The notes beneath the pieces are model-generated. The model searched no databases. It saw only the letters and a program-made list of their open reading frames with translations, and had not been told where the DNA came from. Positions 39,647 through 50,749 of a stretch of DNA of 64,000 nt are shown here, piece by piece. The DNA is from Plotosus lineatus. Taxonomy: Eukaryota; Chordata; Actinopteri; Siluriformes; Plotosidae. Position 1 is the first letter of the stretch. The number at the start of each line of letters is the position of its first letter. Location: the NCBI GenBank assembly GCA_024760905.1, contig CM045733.1, positions 30,044,501-30,108,500 of the forward strand, in the 5' to 3' direction. A program made the position numbers and the translations under genes.

Positions 39647-40244
39647 CCCCCCTCCAGTGCAGCTAACTGGGTTATCAAAGGCCGGCCATGTGTTATGGTC
39701 TGTGCTGGCTGGCGGCATTAATTCTTCTTCGGTCATTTCAGGCGCTGGCGAGGGGCGTGGCTGTTGCCGGTAGGCGAGTTCCGGAAGAGCGCACCTGGTC
39801 CTACTCTGCAATCAGCAAACAGCCAGCTATAAATGGGAGTGGCGTGCTTCCCTCTGATGTCAGATTGTCTTCCCAGTGATTTCGTTCCTCTGCTTTCTCT
39901 CTAACCCCTGGTACTTGCTTCGTGCTCGACCAGTTCCATTGATTTATTATTCCAGTGATTTAGAGTTCCAAGTGCAAAATAAAATCGTTTAATCTTCTTG
40001 TAGTCTCCTGCATCTCTGGGTCCGATGCATACACTCCAGGCCTAACACCATGTCTCTCACTGTCTATGGTGTGAAGTTCAGCGTGTTTCTACCCCTTGCT
40101 AAAGGGTTGTCTCAGGAAGGGCATCCGACGTAAAAATCTATGCCAAATTGAATATGCAAATCATTAATATGACTTCCATTAAGATGGAGGCAGATGATTC
40201 GCTGTGGCGATCCCTGAAAGGGAATAGCCGAAAGGAAAAGAAAA
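39647..40244 (+). mobile_element. SINE S2 with RTE-derived tail, holding a solo LTR
   Basis: A 16-bp target duplication AGACATACAATGGTGC (39631-39646 and 40245-40260) brackets it. The head is truncated. The RTE-like tail is longer than in other copies, including gatggaggcagatgattcgc, which encodes the end of the RTE protein. Interrupted at 39691-40047 by a solo LTR. It sits just upstream of the lectin pseudogene promoter. Confidence 0.9.
39691..40047 (+). mobile_element. solo LTR of the gypsy family
   Basis: 357 bp, TGTTATGGTCTGTGCTGG to CCTAACA, same family as the LTRs at 25706 and 28662. The 5-bp target duplication CCATG (39686-39690 and 40048-40052) falls within the SINE body. It arose by LTR-LTR recombination. 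Confidence 0.95.
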
Positions 40245-40318
40245 AGACATACAATGGTGCATCTGTTTATTGCTCATCATAAAATGTTCATAAAGGGTAG
40301 TGGTGGCCTGGTGGTATA

Positions 40319-41803
40319 CAGTGGTATGAAAAGTATCTGAACCTTTTGGAATTTCTCACATTTCTGCATAAAATCACCAGGGATTTCCAGGGAAGTCACT
40401 AAGGAGACTTAAAGAGCAATTGAAACCAATTTTTACCAAACAATTTAAGTCAGGTGTCTGACCAATCACTGATGAGTGGCTTAAAGCTGCCCTGCCCACT
40501 ATAAAACACACACCTGGGAAGAATTGTCTTGATGAGAAGCATTGTCTGATGTGCACCATGGCTCGCTCAAAAGAGCTGTCTGAAGACTTGTGATCAAGAA
40601 TTGTTGATTTGTATAAAGCTGGGAAAGGATATAAAACCATCTCTTAAAGTCTGGAAGTTCATCAATCGACAGTCAGAGAAGTTGTCTACAAATGGAGAGA
40701 GTTTGGCACTGTTGCTTCTCTCCCAAGGAGTGGCCGTCCACCAAAGATGACGCCAAGAGTTCAGCGCAGAATACTCAGAGAAGTTAAAAAAAAAACCTAG
40801 AATGTCTGCTAAAGACTTACAGAAATCACTGGCACAGTCCAATGTCTCTGTGCACACATCAACTATATGTAAAACAATGGCCAAGAATGGTGTTCATGGG
40901 AGGATTCCAAGGAGGAAGCCATTGCTGTCTAAAAAAAAATTGTTGCTCGTTTAATGTTCGCTAAAAGGCACTTGGACACTCCACAGAAGTTTTGGCAAAA
41001 TATTTTGTAGACTGATGAAACCAAAGTTGAATTGTTTGGGAGGAACACACAACGTCATGTGTGGAGGAAAAATGGAACAGCTCACCAACATCAACACCTT
41101 ATCCCCACCGTGAAGCATGGTAGAGGGTGCATCATGGTTTGGGGCTGTTTTGCTGCCTCGGGGCCTGGACAACTTGCAATCATGTAATGAAAAAATGAAT
41201 TCAAAAGTTTATCAGGATGTTTTGCAGGAAAACCTGATGCCGTCTGTCAGACAGTTGAAGCTAAAAAGAGGATGGATGCTGCAACAAGACAATGATCCAA
41301 AACACAGAAGTAAATCAACTTCAGAATGGTTTCAGAAGAACAAAATACACGTTCTGGAGTGGTCAAGTCAAAGTCCAGACTTAAACCCCATTGAGATGCT
41401 GTGGCATGACCTCAAGACAGCGATTCATGCCAGACATCCCAGGAATCTGACTGAACTACAGCAGTTTTGTAAAGGAGAATGGGCCAAGATTAGTCCTGAT
41501 CGATGTGCCAGACTGATCTGCAGCTACAGGAAGCGTCTGGTTGAAGTTATTGCTGCCAAAGTGGGGGGGGCCACATAATATTAAATGTGATGGTTCAGTT
41601 ACTTATTCCTCCCCCTTCTGTCATTGTTTGCATGCTAGCCTCATTAAAATATGAAAACTTATAAATGTTCGGGTGGTTTTAGTTAAAGCAGACACTGTTT
41701 TTTCATCTCTGTGATTTTGGCAAAGATCAGATCACATTTGATGGTGATTTTATGCAGAAATGTGAGAAATTCCAAAAGATTCAGATACTTTTTCATACCA
41801 CTG
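40319..41803 (+). mobile_element. Tc1-like transposon 1
   Basis: 1485 bp, ends CAGTGGTATGAAAAGTATCT and the reverse of AGATACTTTTTCATACCACTG-type right end, TA duplications at 40317-40318 and 41804-41805. Transposase in pieces (see 40558-41578). Confidence 0.95.
40558..41578 (+). pseudogene. Tc1 transposase, broken
   Basis: Starts MARSKELSEDL then a stop; continues SRIVDLYKAGKGYKTIS (helix-turn-helix region), EVHQSTVREVVYKWREFGTV, and PRKMTPRVQRRILREV-type segments with stops near 40590, 40647 and 40953. The C-terminal catalytic part is open from 41117: QQDNDPKHRSK with the second Asp and SPDLNPIEMLWHDL with the Glu. The first Asp lies in TDETKVELFG near 41010. The DD34E spacing fits Tc1. 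Inactive. Confidence 0.9.
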
Positions 41804-42133
41804 TAGGGTGCTGGATCACTAATCCTAATGTTGGGGGTTTGAGTGCTACTCTCCACGGGTTGTCACTGTCCCCCCCAGTGCAGCTAACTGGGTTATCAAA
41901 GGCCGGCCATGTCTCTCACTGTCTATGGTGTGAAGTTCATGTAAAAGAACCATTGCTGACTTTTGACAAGAGTAGGTTGCATAGCCGTCAGTGTGTTTCC
42001 GCTCTGCAATGGCCTGGCGAGCTGTCCAGGGTGTACTCTGCCCTCGCCTGGAGTTGGCTGGGATGGGCGCCAGCCTCCCCACGACCCTAATTAGGATTAA
42101 GTGGTTACAGAGAATGAACTGAAAATGTTCATA

Positions 42134-42654
42134 GGCTAACCATGATACAGTGGTCGAAGACCACTCATCTCATTCACTGATTTGCCAAACTGCTTAATCC
42201 TATTAGGATCACTGGGAGGCTGGAGTCTATCTTTGCTGACACTGGGTGAAAGCAGAATCCACCATGAATAGGATTAAATGGAAGAGAATGAAAACCATTT
42301 GTTATGGGTATGTAAATAAATGTAAATAAAGATATAAAGAATGTACAAATGTTGTGAGTGTAATTGTATTACTCAGCTATTTCTGGGCCACTGCTGTTTT
42401 GCCTTCATGATCTGGAACTTTCCAGCATATTAAGGAATCTTTGAGGTGGATCGAGTTGCACATGCGCCCTGGTGACAGGTGATTTAGAACATTCCAGAAC
42501 AGGAACTTTCAGCCAAACCTCAGTTATTTAATTTATTAAATGATGTCTTTGTGTTATGTCACGCAAAGTATTTGGTGGTATACCACGACTACAAAGTCAT
42601 TGTGCATGCTTATTTTTTTTTTTTATATACATGGAGCATAAATGTGCCCTACAT
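42134..42654. other. no gene; SINE-tail relic
   Basis: 42160-42290 is a degraded L2-like tail repeat (aaactgcttaatcctattag). The rest up to 42654 has nothing recognisable. Confidence 0.45.
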
Positions 42655-42940
42655 ATATGCTTCTGGGAGGAGTTCGGCATCCATTCCCGAGACACCTGAA
42701 CTGAGTCCTTTCAACGTGAAGGAGCAGCAGTGCTACTCCGAGCTTCTCAGCCTATCTCTATGGGAAAGCCCAGACAACCTACTTGAACTCCTCCACTTGC
42801 CGCAGGAGTTGAGGGTGCATTCCACCCTTTTCCAACTGATAACCATGGTCTCAGACTTGTAGGTGCTCGGCTGTGAATTGCTACAATGAGAGCTGGAGGT
42901 CCAGGATCGATGAAGCCAAAAGGACAATGTCATAAAAAAA
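42655..42940 (-). mobile_element. L2-like LINE 3' fragment, deleted
   Basis: Minus strand, matches parts of the main copy at 45095-47625: the region coding RRIGLSHRDRLRSSE-type sequence (about 42760) is fused to the part around VVLLASSS (gacattgtccttttggcttc reversed). Internal deletion of the middle. Confidence 0.6.
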
Positions 42941-43033
42941 ACTAGAGATTAGCTCCAATGGCCACCAAACCAGAACCCCAACATGTGGGCACCGAGACAG
43001 GTTATTATCCTATGTCCTCTTATTATAACTATT

Positions 43034-43140
<107 letters not shown>

Positions 43141-43379
43141 AAGAAAGTACGAGACTATGAGAATGAGAATTGCATATCATACTACAATATAGTGCAGAGA
43201 TTAACAAAAGTCCGGTTGAAACATGCATGTGCAAATTAAAGTGCATGGTGTGCTGTGAGACATGATTAATGCAGTGCATTCTTTTGTTGACCTGGTAATT
43301 GGCTGTCCAGAGCAAATAATTTTAAAAGTCCACTGTAAACATGTTTGTGCAGGTTAAGGTGCTTAATAATGCATAAAAC

Positions 43380-43423
43380 CAGTGCTTCTCAATTATTTTT
43401 TGCCCCGAAAAAAAAAAGCGAAA

Positions 43424-43490
<67 letters not shown>

Positions 43491-44520
43491 TAAATATTGT
43501 CATTTGTCAATACAATTGTTATAAGTAATCCTCTGCATAACACTGAATCCTTATTAACATCACGGAATACAAAAAAATGAAGAAATATAGACCAACTTCC
43601 AAAAAATAAGTTTATTAATAATTTTTTGGTCTTAAAACAAAAAGATTTAATATGCATCAATTTCCCTGATATTAAAAAAAGTATTCTTATTTAAACTGTA
43701 AACATTTTTTGACCAACAATTTGAACCATTTGAACCAACAAATCAATAAATAATAATAAATTCAAATTGGTCAGAAATATTAACCCAGGAGAACAATATA
43801 TAAAACACTTTACCCTACAAAACAAAAATGAATAAAACAATTTGCATTAATTGTTGTTAAAGTGATTAAGTCCAGATTAATGGCTATAATGAGCATGTTT
43901 TGCAATGCACAGCTGTTCGAAGCCGGGTTTAAAGCACGATACTGCAACCTTCGGCTCCTGCTCAATGCTGAACTGGGACCTGGACTTATTTTCTCAGCAG
44001 TGACATCATCCAGCATGAGAGAGACCGTGTGTGCTGCAGGTAGGATCAGTTCCTCTGCTATGCTGTGGGGTTTTCTACACTGAGCAGTTTGGTACGCCGC
44101 CTTATAAGATGCTAACAGAGTTCGCTGGTTTACTGAAGTAGCAGTCACAAAGCGGGATGGTTGTTGGCAATATTCGGCACGTTTTCGCTGAAAAAACTCA
44201 AGCAGCTTCTCAGCATGAATGGGATATGATGTCTTTAAGTGACACTTTAATTTATTTGGCTTCATGCTGTCCACTGCCAATGTTTTCAGACACAGTAAAC
44301 ACAGCCTTTCCTCATTTCTCATCGCAGTCACAGTGAAGCCGAGTGCCACATACGCTTCATCATACCTCCTCGACTTAGCTTTCGGGACACTTTCGTTTCT
44401 CTTACTGTCTCCGTCTCTCTCTCTCTGCCGCTCTCTTCTTCCCTGTTAAAAATTTTCATGGTGGGTTTATTAACTTCACTTCACATTTTACCATTGAACT
44501 AATTCTCTCTGGGCACACTC
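43380..44520 (-). mobile_element. hAT DNA transposon, copy 2, truncated
   Basis: Left terminus CAGTGCTTCTCAATTATT at 43380. The minus-strand coding part is at 43810-44349. It matches 1-1090 in copy 1; the other terminus seen at 1114 in copy 1 is missing here because an L2-like fragment joins at about 44520. A long (CA)n lies near the left end (43430-43488). Confidence 0.75.
43810..44349 (-). pseudogene. hAT transposase N-terminal remnant with BED-type finger
   Basis: 179 open codons (MALGFTVTAMRNEERLCLLC). The zinc finger pattern C-x2-C ... HLKTSYPIH occupies about residues 17-45, followed by QRKRAEYCQQPSRFVTATSVNQRTLLASY and IAEELILPAA, like the vertebrate BED-finger hAT relatives (ZBED/FAM200-type proteins). 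The catalytic domain and dimerisation region are absent and the frame ends in non-homologous sequence. A relic, not a domesticated gene, since the ORF ends in transposon-flank sequence. Confidence 0.7.
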
Positions 44521-44705
44521 TCGTTCTCCTTTTGGCTTCATCCATCCAGGACCTCAAGCTCTTATTGGAGAGATTCACAACAGAGTGTGAAGCAGCTGTG
44601 ATGAGAATCAGCACCACCATGTCCCAGGCTATGGTTCTCAGCTGGAAAAGGATGAAATGCACCCTCCGGGTAAAACTCTTGCATCCTCCGCTCGTAATAC
44701 TCTTA
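44521..44705 (+). mobile_element. L2-like LINE fragment
   Basis: ccttttggcttcatccatcc to ggatgaaatgcaccctccgg matches 46818-46960 of the main copy. Too short to place further. Confidence 0.65.
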
Positions 44706-44779
44706 TTCTGCTGTTTGCTGTTAAAGGGTTGTGTTAAAGGGCCCTAAGAGCACAGTCACAGCCCTGAGTGTGCTTCATG

Positions 44780-44985
44780 AATACAGTTCCTCACCTCAGC
44801 TTTCATAAGTTCTGAATTTTTACTTAATGTCGCACAACTCGGTTTTTCTCCAACTTATACATCTATGTCAGATTTCCTCCGGCCGATGTACATGTAAGTC
44901 GGAGGAAATCTGACATACACAAAAGATGGATTTTGTCACATTTTCTGGTCCACTTTAATTCGACTTATGCGACGTTTACTGTGTT
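44780..44985. mobile_element. probable MITE with central hairpin
   Basis: Begins tcctcacctcagctttcat, similar to the Tigger-type MITE ends at 37779. An exact 18-bp inverted repeat is at 44864-44881 and 44900-44917 (TATGTCAGATTTCCTCCG), loop 18 nt. Element ends not certain. Confidence 0.4.
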
Positions 44986-45094
44986 TACATCAGCATGGTT
45001 GCTTTAATTCCTTAGGCCTTTTCAGTCTGAGACTTTTTTTTGATGAACAGTTAATTCATCACCAGGAGTTTTTTCTCTTTACTGACAATAATAA

Positions 45095-47625
45095 AAAAAC
45101 ATTGGGCTTCTGCCCATGGAGCCTGGCCAGGCCTAGCCCAAAAATGAGACATGGGTCCGCCCTCCCATGGACCCACCACCCGTGGGAGGAGTTTTAGGGG
45201 TCAGGTACAGTGTGAGTTGGGTGGCAGCCGAAGGCATGGGTTCTGTCGGACCGATCCTCGACTACTTACTCTGACCCTCAGGACATGGAATGTCACTTCT
45301 CTGGCAGGGAAGGAGCCTGATCTGGTGCATGAGGTGGAGAGATACCGACTAGATATAGTCAGGCTTACCTTAACGCATAGCTTGGGTTCTGGAACCATCC
45401 ATCTCGAGAGAGGCTGGACCTTGTTTTATTCTGGAGTTGCTCATGGGGAGAGGCGGCGAGCTGGTGTGGTTATTCTTGTTGACCGCCGTCTCGTTGCCCA
45501 TATGTTGGGATTCTCCTCGGTTGACGAAAGGGTAGCTTCCCTCCGTCTTCGGGTGGGCTACGGTTCCTGACTGTTATATGTGCTTATGCACCAAATGACA
45601 GTTCAGATTACCCACCCTTTTTGGAGTCTTTGGGGTGTGTGTTGAAGAATGCTCCTTCGGGAAACTCACTCGTTGTCTTGGGAGACTTCAACGCCCATTT
45701 GGGCAACGATAGTGTGACCTGGGAAGGTGTGATCGGTAGGTAAGGCCTCTCCAGTCTGAACCCGAATGGTGTTTCATTGTTAGACAAACTGTGACGAGCA
45801 CAGAAGTCTATCACGAACACCATGTTCAAACATAAGTGTGTCCATAAGTGCACTTGGCACCAGGACACCCTAGGTTGCAGTTCAATGATTGACTTTGTAG
45901 TCGTGTCATCGGACTTGCGGCCATATGTTCTGGACAATCGGGTAAAGAGAAGAGCTGAGCTGTCTACCAATCACTACCAGGTGGTGAGTTGGCTTTGGTG
46001 GTGGGGGAGGCTGCCTTCCAGACCTCGCAGGTCCAAGCGTGTAATCAGGGTCTGCTGGGAACATTTGGAGGAGTCCCCTGTCCAAGAGGCCTTTAACTCC
46101 CACCTCCGGCAGAGCGACAACCACATCCCGGAGGAGGCGGGGGACATGGAATCTGAATGGGCCATGTTTCTTGCCTCCATTTCTGAGGCGGCAGCCCATA
46201 GCTGTGGCCATAAGGTCATTGGTGCTTGTCGTGGCAGTAACCCCCGAACCCAGTGGTGGACACCTGCAGTGAAGGGGGCCGTCCAGCTGAAAAAGGAGGC
46301 CTATTGGGTTTTATTAGCCTGTGGGACTCCTGAGGCAGCAAACAGGTACTGGCAGGCCAAACGTACTGCAGCTGATAGTCGAACCTCAGATTCTGGAGGA
46401 ACAATATGGTTTTCGTCCTGGCCGCAGCACTCTTGACCAACTCGATACGCTTCACAGGATTCTGGAGGGGGCATGGGAGTTTGCACAATCTGTCCACATG
46501 TGCTTTGGGGATTTGGAGAAGGCTTTCGACCGTGTCCCTCGAACAATCTTGTGGGGCATTCTCCGAGAGTACAGCATTCCGGACCCGTTGCTACGGGCCA
46601 TTCGGTCGCTGTATCATCAGAGCCAGAGTTTGGTCCGTATTGGCAATAACAGGTCGAATTCGTTTCCAGTGGGAGTTGGAGTCCGCCAAGGCTGTCTTTT
46701 GTCACCGATTCTGTTCATAATTTTTATAGACAGAATTTCTAGGCGCAGTCAAGGCGATGAGGGGTTCTGGTTTGGTGGCCATCGGATCTCATCTCTGCTT
46801 TTTGCGGATGATGTTGTCCTTTTGGCTTCATCAAGTCGGGACCTCCAGCTCTCATTGGAGCGATTCGTAGCTGAGTGCGAAGCAGCCGGGATAAGGATCA
46901 GTACCTCCAAGTCTGAGGCCATGGTTCTCAGTCGGACAATGGTGGAATGCACCCTCCGGGTCGGGAATGAGGTCCTGCCCCAAATGGAGGAGTTTAAGTA
47001 TCTTGGGGTCTTGTTCACGAGTGATGGAAGGATAGAGTGGGAGATCGACAGACGGATCGCTGCAGCCTCTGCTGTTAAGCGGAGTCTGTACGGTCCGTCG
47101 TGGTGAAGAAGCTGAGCCGCAAGGCGAAGCGCTCAATTTACCAGTCGATCTACATTCCAACCCTCACCTAAGGTCACAAGCTTTGGGTTGTGACCGAAAG
47201 AACAAGATCGCGGATACAAGCGGCTGAAATGAGCTTCCTTCGCTGGGTGGCAGGGCTCTCCCTTAGTGATAAGGTAAGAAGTTCTACCATTCGTAGGGAG
47301 CTCGGAGTAGATCCACTGCTCCTCCGCATTGAGAGGAGCCAGTTGAGGTAGCTCAGGCATCTAGTCAGAATGCCTCCCGGACGCTTCCCTGGTGAGATAT
47401 TTCGGGCATGTCCAACCGGGAAAAGACCCCGGGGTCGACCTAGAACATGCTGGAGGGACTATGTCTCTCGGCTTGTCTGGGACTGCCTCGGTGTCCCCCC
47501 GGGAGAGTTGGAGGAAGTGGCTGGGGAGAGGGACTTCTGGGCTTCTTTGCTTAGGTTGCTGTCCCCACGACCCGACCCCGGACTTAGCGGAAGATGATGA
47601 TGATGATGATGATGATGATGATAAA
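45095..47625 (+). mobile_element. L2-like LINE, main copy, damaged
   Basis: About 2.5 kb. 5' segment ggcttctgcccatggagcct; endonuclease pieces (LTLRTWNVTSLAG near 45270, VVLGDFNAH near 45680); RT in the frame 46321-47106 with LEEQYGFRPGRSTLDQL, CFGDLEKAFDRVPRTILWGI, GVRQGCLLSPILFI and LLFADDVVLLASSS; C-terminal segments EMSFLRWVAGLSL, PPGRFPGEIFRACPTGKRPR and RPRTCWRDYVSRLVWD. Ends gcggaagatgatgatgatg. Many frameshifts and deletions; inactive. The clade (L2/CR1 or I group) is not certain. Confidence 0.75.
46390..47105 (+). pseudogene. L2-like LINE reverse transcriptase core
   Basis: Open frame through motifs A (DLEKAFDRVP), B (RQGCLLSPILF) and C (FADDVV at about 46800-46818), then EFKYLGVLFTSDGR and IDRRIAAASAVKRSLY. 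It stops near 47104 at an indel, after which the C-terminal region continues in other frames. Upstream the frame is joined by deletion to endonuclease-linker sequence. Confidence 0.75.
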
Positions 47626-47744
47626 AAACAGAGAAAAAATAAGCACTGGTGTAACTTAAAAACTAAAAATAAGTCTTTGAGTTTCGATAATCTTCTATGA
47701 AATGTGTAATGTTTCATCCATTAATGACCTAAAACATAATCACT

Positions 47745-48440
47745 GTACCCCTCCTTGAACCGCTACCTTATTGCTGTGGAGGGGTTTGCATGACCTAATG
47801 ATCCTAGGAGCTATGTTGTCAGGGGCATAATGCCCCTGGTAGGGCCACCCAAGTCAAACAGGTCCTGGGTGAAAATCAAGACGAAGTGCTTGCCCGGACA
47901 CAGAACACCGGCGTGACCCCCCTGGAGCCAGGCCTGGGAGAGGGGCACAAAGAAGAGCGTCTGGTGGTCGGACTTCTGCCCATGAAGTCTGGCCGAGCCC
48001 AGCCCGAAAAGGAGACATGAGTCCGCCCTCCCATGGACCCACCACCTGTGGGAGAGGCTATAGGGGTCGAGTGCAATGTGAGTTGGGTGGCAGCCGAAGG
48101 CATGGGTTCTGTCACACCCATACACGGTTACTGACTCTGTCTCTTGGGATATAGAATGTCACCTCTTTGGCGGGGAAGGGGCCTGAGCTCGTATGTGAGG
48201 TGGAGAAATATCGACTAGGTATAGTCAGGCTCACCTTAAAGCCTAGCATGTGCTCTGGAACCATCCATTTTGAGATACGCTTGACCTCATCTATGGTAAC
48301 AAGCTTCGGATAGTGATCGAAATAACAAGATCATGGATACAAGCGGCTGAAATGAACTTCCTTTACTGGTTGGCGGGGCTCTCCCTTAGAGATAAGGTAA
48401 GAAGCTCTACCATCCAGGGAGAGCTCGGAGTATAGCTTCT
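47745..48440 (+). mobile_element. L2-like LINE, internally deleted second copy
   Basis: 5' UTR (cctccttgaaccgctacctt, gtcaggggcataatgcccct) and first coding part to about 48285, then joined to the C-terminal region at acaagcttcggatagtgatc (as 47175 of the main copy). Lies tail-to-head behind the main copy, separated by about 120 bp. Confidence 0.7.
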
Positions 48441-48454
48441 GCTCCTCCATTCAT

Positions 48455-49880
48455 GCTTTAATATTGATGATTTTGGCATACAGCTCATGAAAACCCAAAA
48501 TTCCTATCTCAAAAAAATTAGCATATCCTGAAAAGGTACTCTAAACGAGCTATTAACCTAATCATCTGAATCAACCAATTAACTCTAAACACCTGCAAAA
48601 GATTCCTGAGGCTTTTAAAAACTCCCAGCCTGGTTCATTACTCAAAACCGCAATCATGGGTAAGACTGCCGACCTGACTGCAGTCTAGAAGGCCATCATT
48701 GACACCCTCAAGCAAGAGGGTAAGACACAGAAAGAAATCTCTGAGCGAATAGGCTGTTCCCAGAGTGCTGTATCAAGGCACCTCAGTGGGACGTCTGTGG
48801 GAAGGAAAAAGTGTGGCAGAAAACGCTGCACAACCAGAAGAGGTGACCGGACCCTGAGGAAGATTGTGGCGAAGGGCTGATTCCAGACTTTGGGGGACCT
48901 GTGGAAGCAGTGGACTGGGCTACAGGTGCCGTATTCCCCAGGTCAAGCCACTTTTGAACCAGAAACAGCGGCAGAAGCGCCTGACCTGGGCCAGAGAGAA
49001 GCAGCACTGGACTGTTGCTCAGTGGTCCAAAGTACTTTTTTCGGATGAAAGCAAATTTTGCATGCCATTCGGAAATCAAGGTGCCAGAGTCTGGAGGAAG
49101 ACTGGGGAGAAGGAAATGCCAAAATGCCTGAAGTCCAGTGTCAAGTACCCACAGTCAGTGATGGTCTGGGGTGCCATGTCAGCTGCTGGTGTTGGTCCAC
49201 TGTGTTTTATCAAGGGCAGGGTCAATGCAGCCAGCTATCAGGAGATTTTGGAGCACTTCATGCTTCCATCTGCTCAAAAGCTTTGTGGAGATGAAGATTT
49301 TCATTTTTCAGCACGACCTGGCACCTGCTCACAGTGCAAAAACCACTGGTAAATGGTTTACTGACCATGGTATTACTGTGCTCAATTGGCCTGCCAACTC
49401 CCCTGACCTGAACCCCATAGAGAATCTGTGGGATATTGTGAAGAGAAAGTTGAGAGACACCAGACCCAACACTGGATGAGCTTAAGGCCGCTATCGAAGC
49501 ATCCTGGCCTCCATAACACCTCAGTAGTGCCACAGGCTGATTGCCTCCATGCCACGCCGCATTGAAGCAGTCATTTCTGCAAAAGGATCCCGACCAAGTA
49601 TTGAGTGCATAACTGAACATAATTATTTGAAGGTTGACTTTTTTTTGTATTAAAAACACATTTTTTTATTGGTCGGATGAAATATGCTAATTTTTTGAGC
49701 TAGGAATTTTGGCTTTTCATGAGCTGTATGCCAAAATCATCAGTATTAAAACAATAAAAGACCTGAAATATTTCAGTTGGTGTGCAATGAATCTAAAATA
49801 TATGAAAGTTTAATTTTTATCAGTACATTACAGAAAATAATGAACTTCATCACAATATGCTAATTTTTTGAGAAGGACTA

Positions 49881-49881
<1 letters not shown>
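48455..49881 (+). mobile_element. Tc1-like transposon 2, left end truncated
   Basis: Right terminal repeat 49715-49881 ends in CTAG. The inner part of the left repeat is present (gattttggcatacagctcat at 48469) but its outer part is missing, so the L2-like piece abuts it directly. Transposase frame broken (see next entry). Confidence 0.8.
48656..49498 (+). pseudogene. Tc1 transposase 2, broken
   Basis: MGKTADLTAV then a stop, AIIDTLKQEGKTQKEISERI and GCSQSAVSRHLSG (HTH), GRKRCTTRRGDRTLRKIVAK then a stop. In the frame 48864-49352: KRLTWAREKQHWTVAQWSKV, LFSDESKFCMPFGNQG with the first Asp, GPLCFIKGRVNAASYQEIL. A frameshift near 49300 leads to FQHDLAPAHSAKTTGKWF (second Asp) and SPDLNPIENLWDIVKRKL (Glu). 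DDE complete but spread over frames with stops. Confidence 0.9.

Positions 49882-49884
<3 letters not shown>

Positions 49885-49938
<54 letters not shown>
49885..49938. repeat. (TA)n microsatellite
   Basis: Directly at the right end of Tc1 element 2. Confidence 0.95.
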
Positions 49939-49941
<3 letters not shown>

Positions 49942-50485
49942 CTACGACCCACTGTGAGTGTTCATCATTTCAATGTAAGCATTATATATTCTGGATAATG
50001 TCTTCTGACCATGGGATAGCAGACCAATCAGGTTACACCATTCCTTTGTAGTAGCATGCAATAATTTATTTTTCTTCCATAAATGATTATTGACAAAAGC
50101 ATTGTAATCGATTTTAAAGAAGTATTATAGTCTCATATAAAGATTCATTTTAACAGAAAAATGTTTTAGTTACTTAATTTAAATACATTTTTTAAAAAGC
50201 AGATAAAAACTTTCTACACATTCCATCATGCTTGACTAAAGTGTGAATAAATGAATTTTCTTTTTTAAGTAAAATATATCTTGTTGTTTGACTGAAAGAT
50301 TTGATAAAATTATTTAAATGACTATGTGCATTACTGATTACTGAGGAACACAGAAACATCATTAACATCGTAGTAATTTACTTTACTATACAGTAAGGAC
50401 ATATCTGTTAAACAAAAACTATAAAAAGAAATGTTTGCTTTAATATAAATTCATGATTCATTATGATCCAAAATTTCTGCTCTAT

Positions 50486-50546
<61 letters not shown>

Positions 50547-50749
50547 TTAGAAATTGCAACTTGATTGTTGTAATCCATTCGTCTTTTTCTTCATCTTGTC
50601 CTCTACTTGACTGGGGTCAATCACTTCACCTTTAAGAGATGAATATTAAATGCATATTATTTTTGTTGCATTTAATTCTTTATTATTAGTCACTGATTAC
50701 TCTATTATACATAAATGGTAAATGTGACTGCTCATTACAAGTTTTTATT
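49939..50749. other. AT-rich spacer with (CA)n, no gene
   Basis: (CA)n at 50487-50543. Otherwise AT-rich with no exon or known repeat recognised. Confidence 0.5.

Larger units (their letters stand above)
40293..42121 (+). mobile_element. SINE S2 with L2-like tail, split by Tc1
   Basis: A 12-bp target duplication AAAATGTTCATA (40281-40292 and 42122-42133). The head starts aagggtagtggtggcctggtgg, is interrupted by the Tc1 (40319-41803), resumes gggtgctggatcact, and ends in the L2-like tail (gaccctaattaggattaagt). Confidence 0.9.

Noticed and set aside
43810..44349. Possible domesticated BED-finger (ZBED-like) gene
   Set aside because: The frame ends in transposon flank, the catalytic region is gone, a second copy is decayed at 1-1114, and the hAT terminus is adjacent.
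45822..46436. 204-codon frame as an independent gene
   Set aside because: It is the endonuclease-RT linker of the L2-like LINE, continuous with motifs on both sides.
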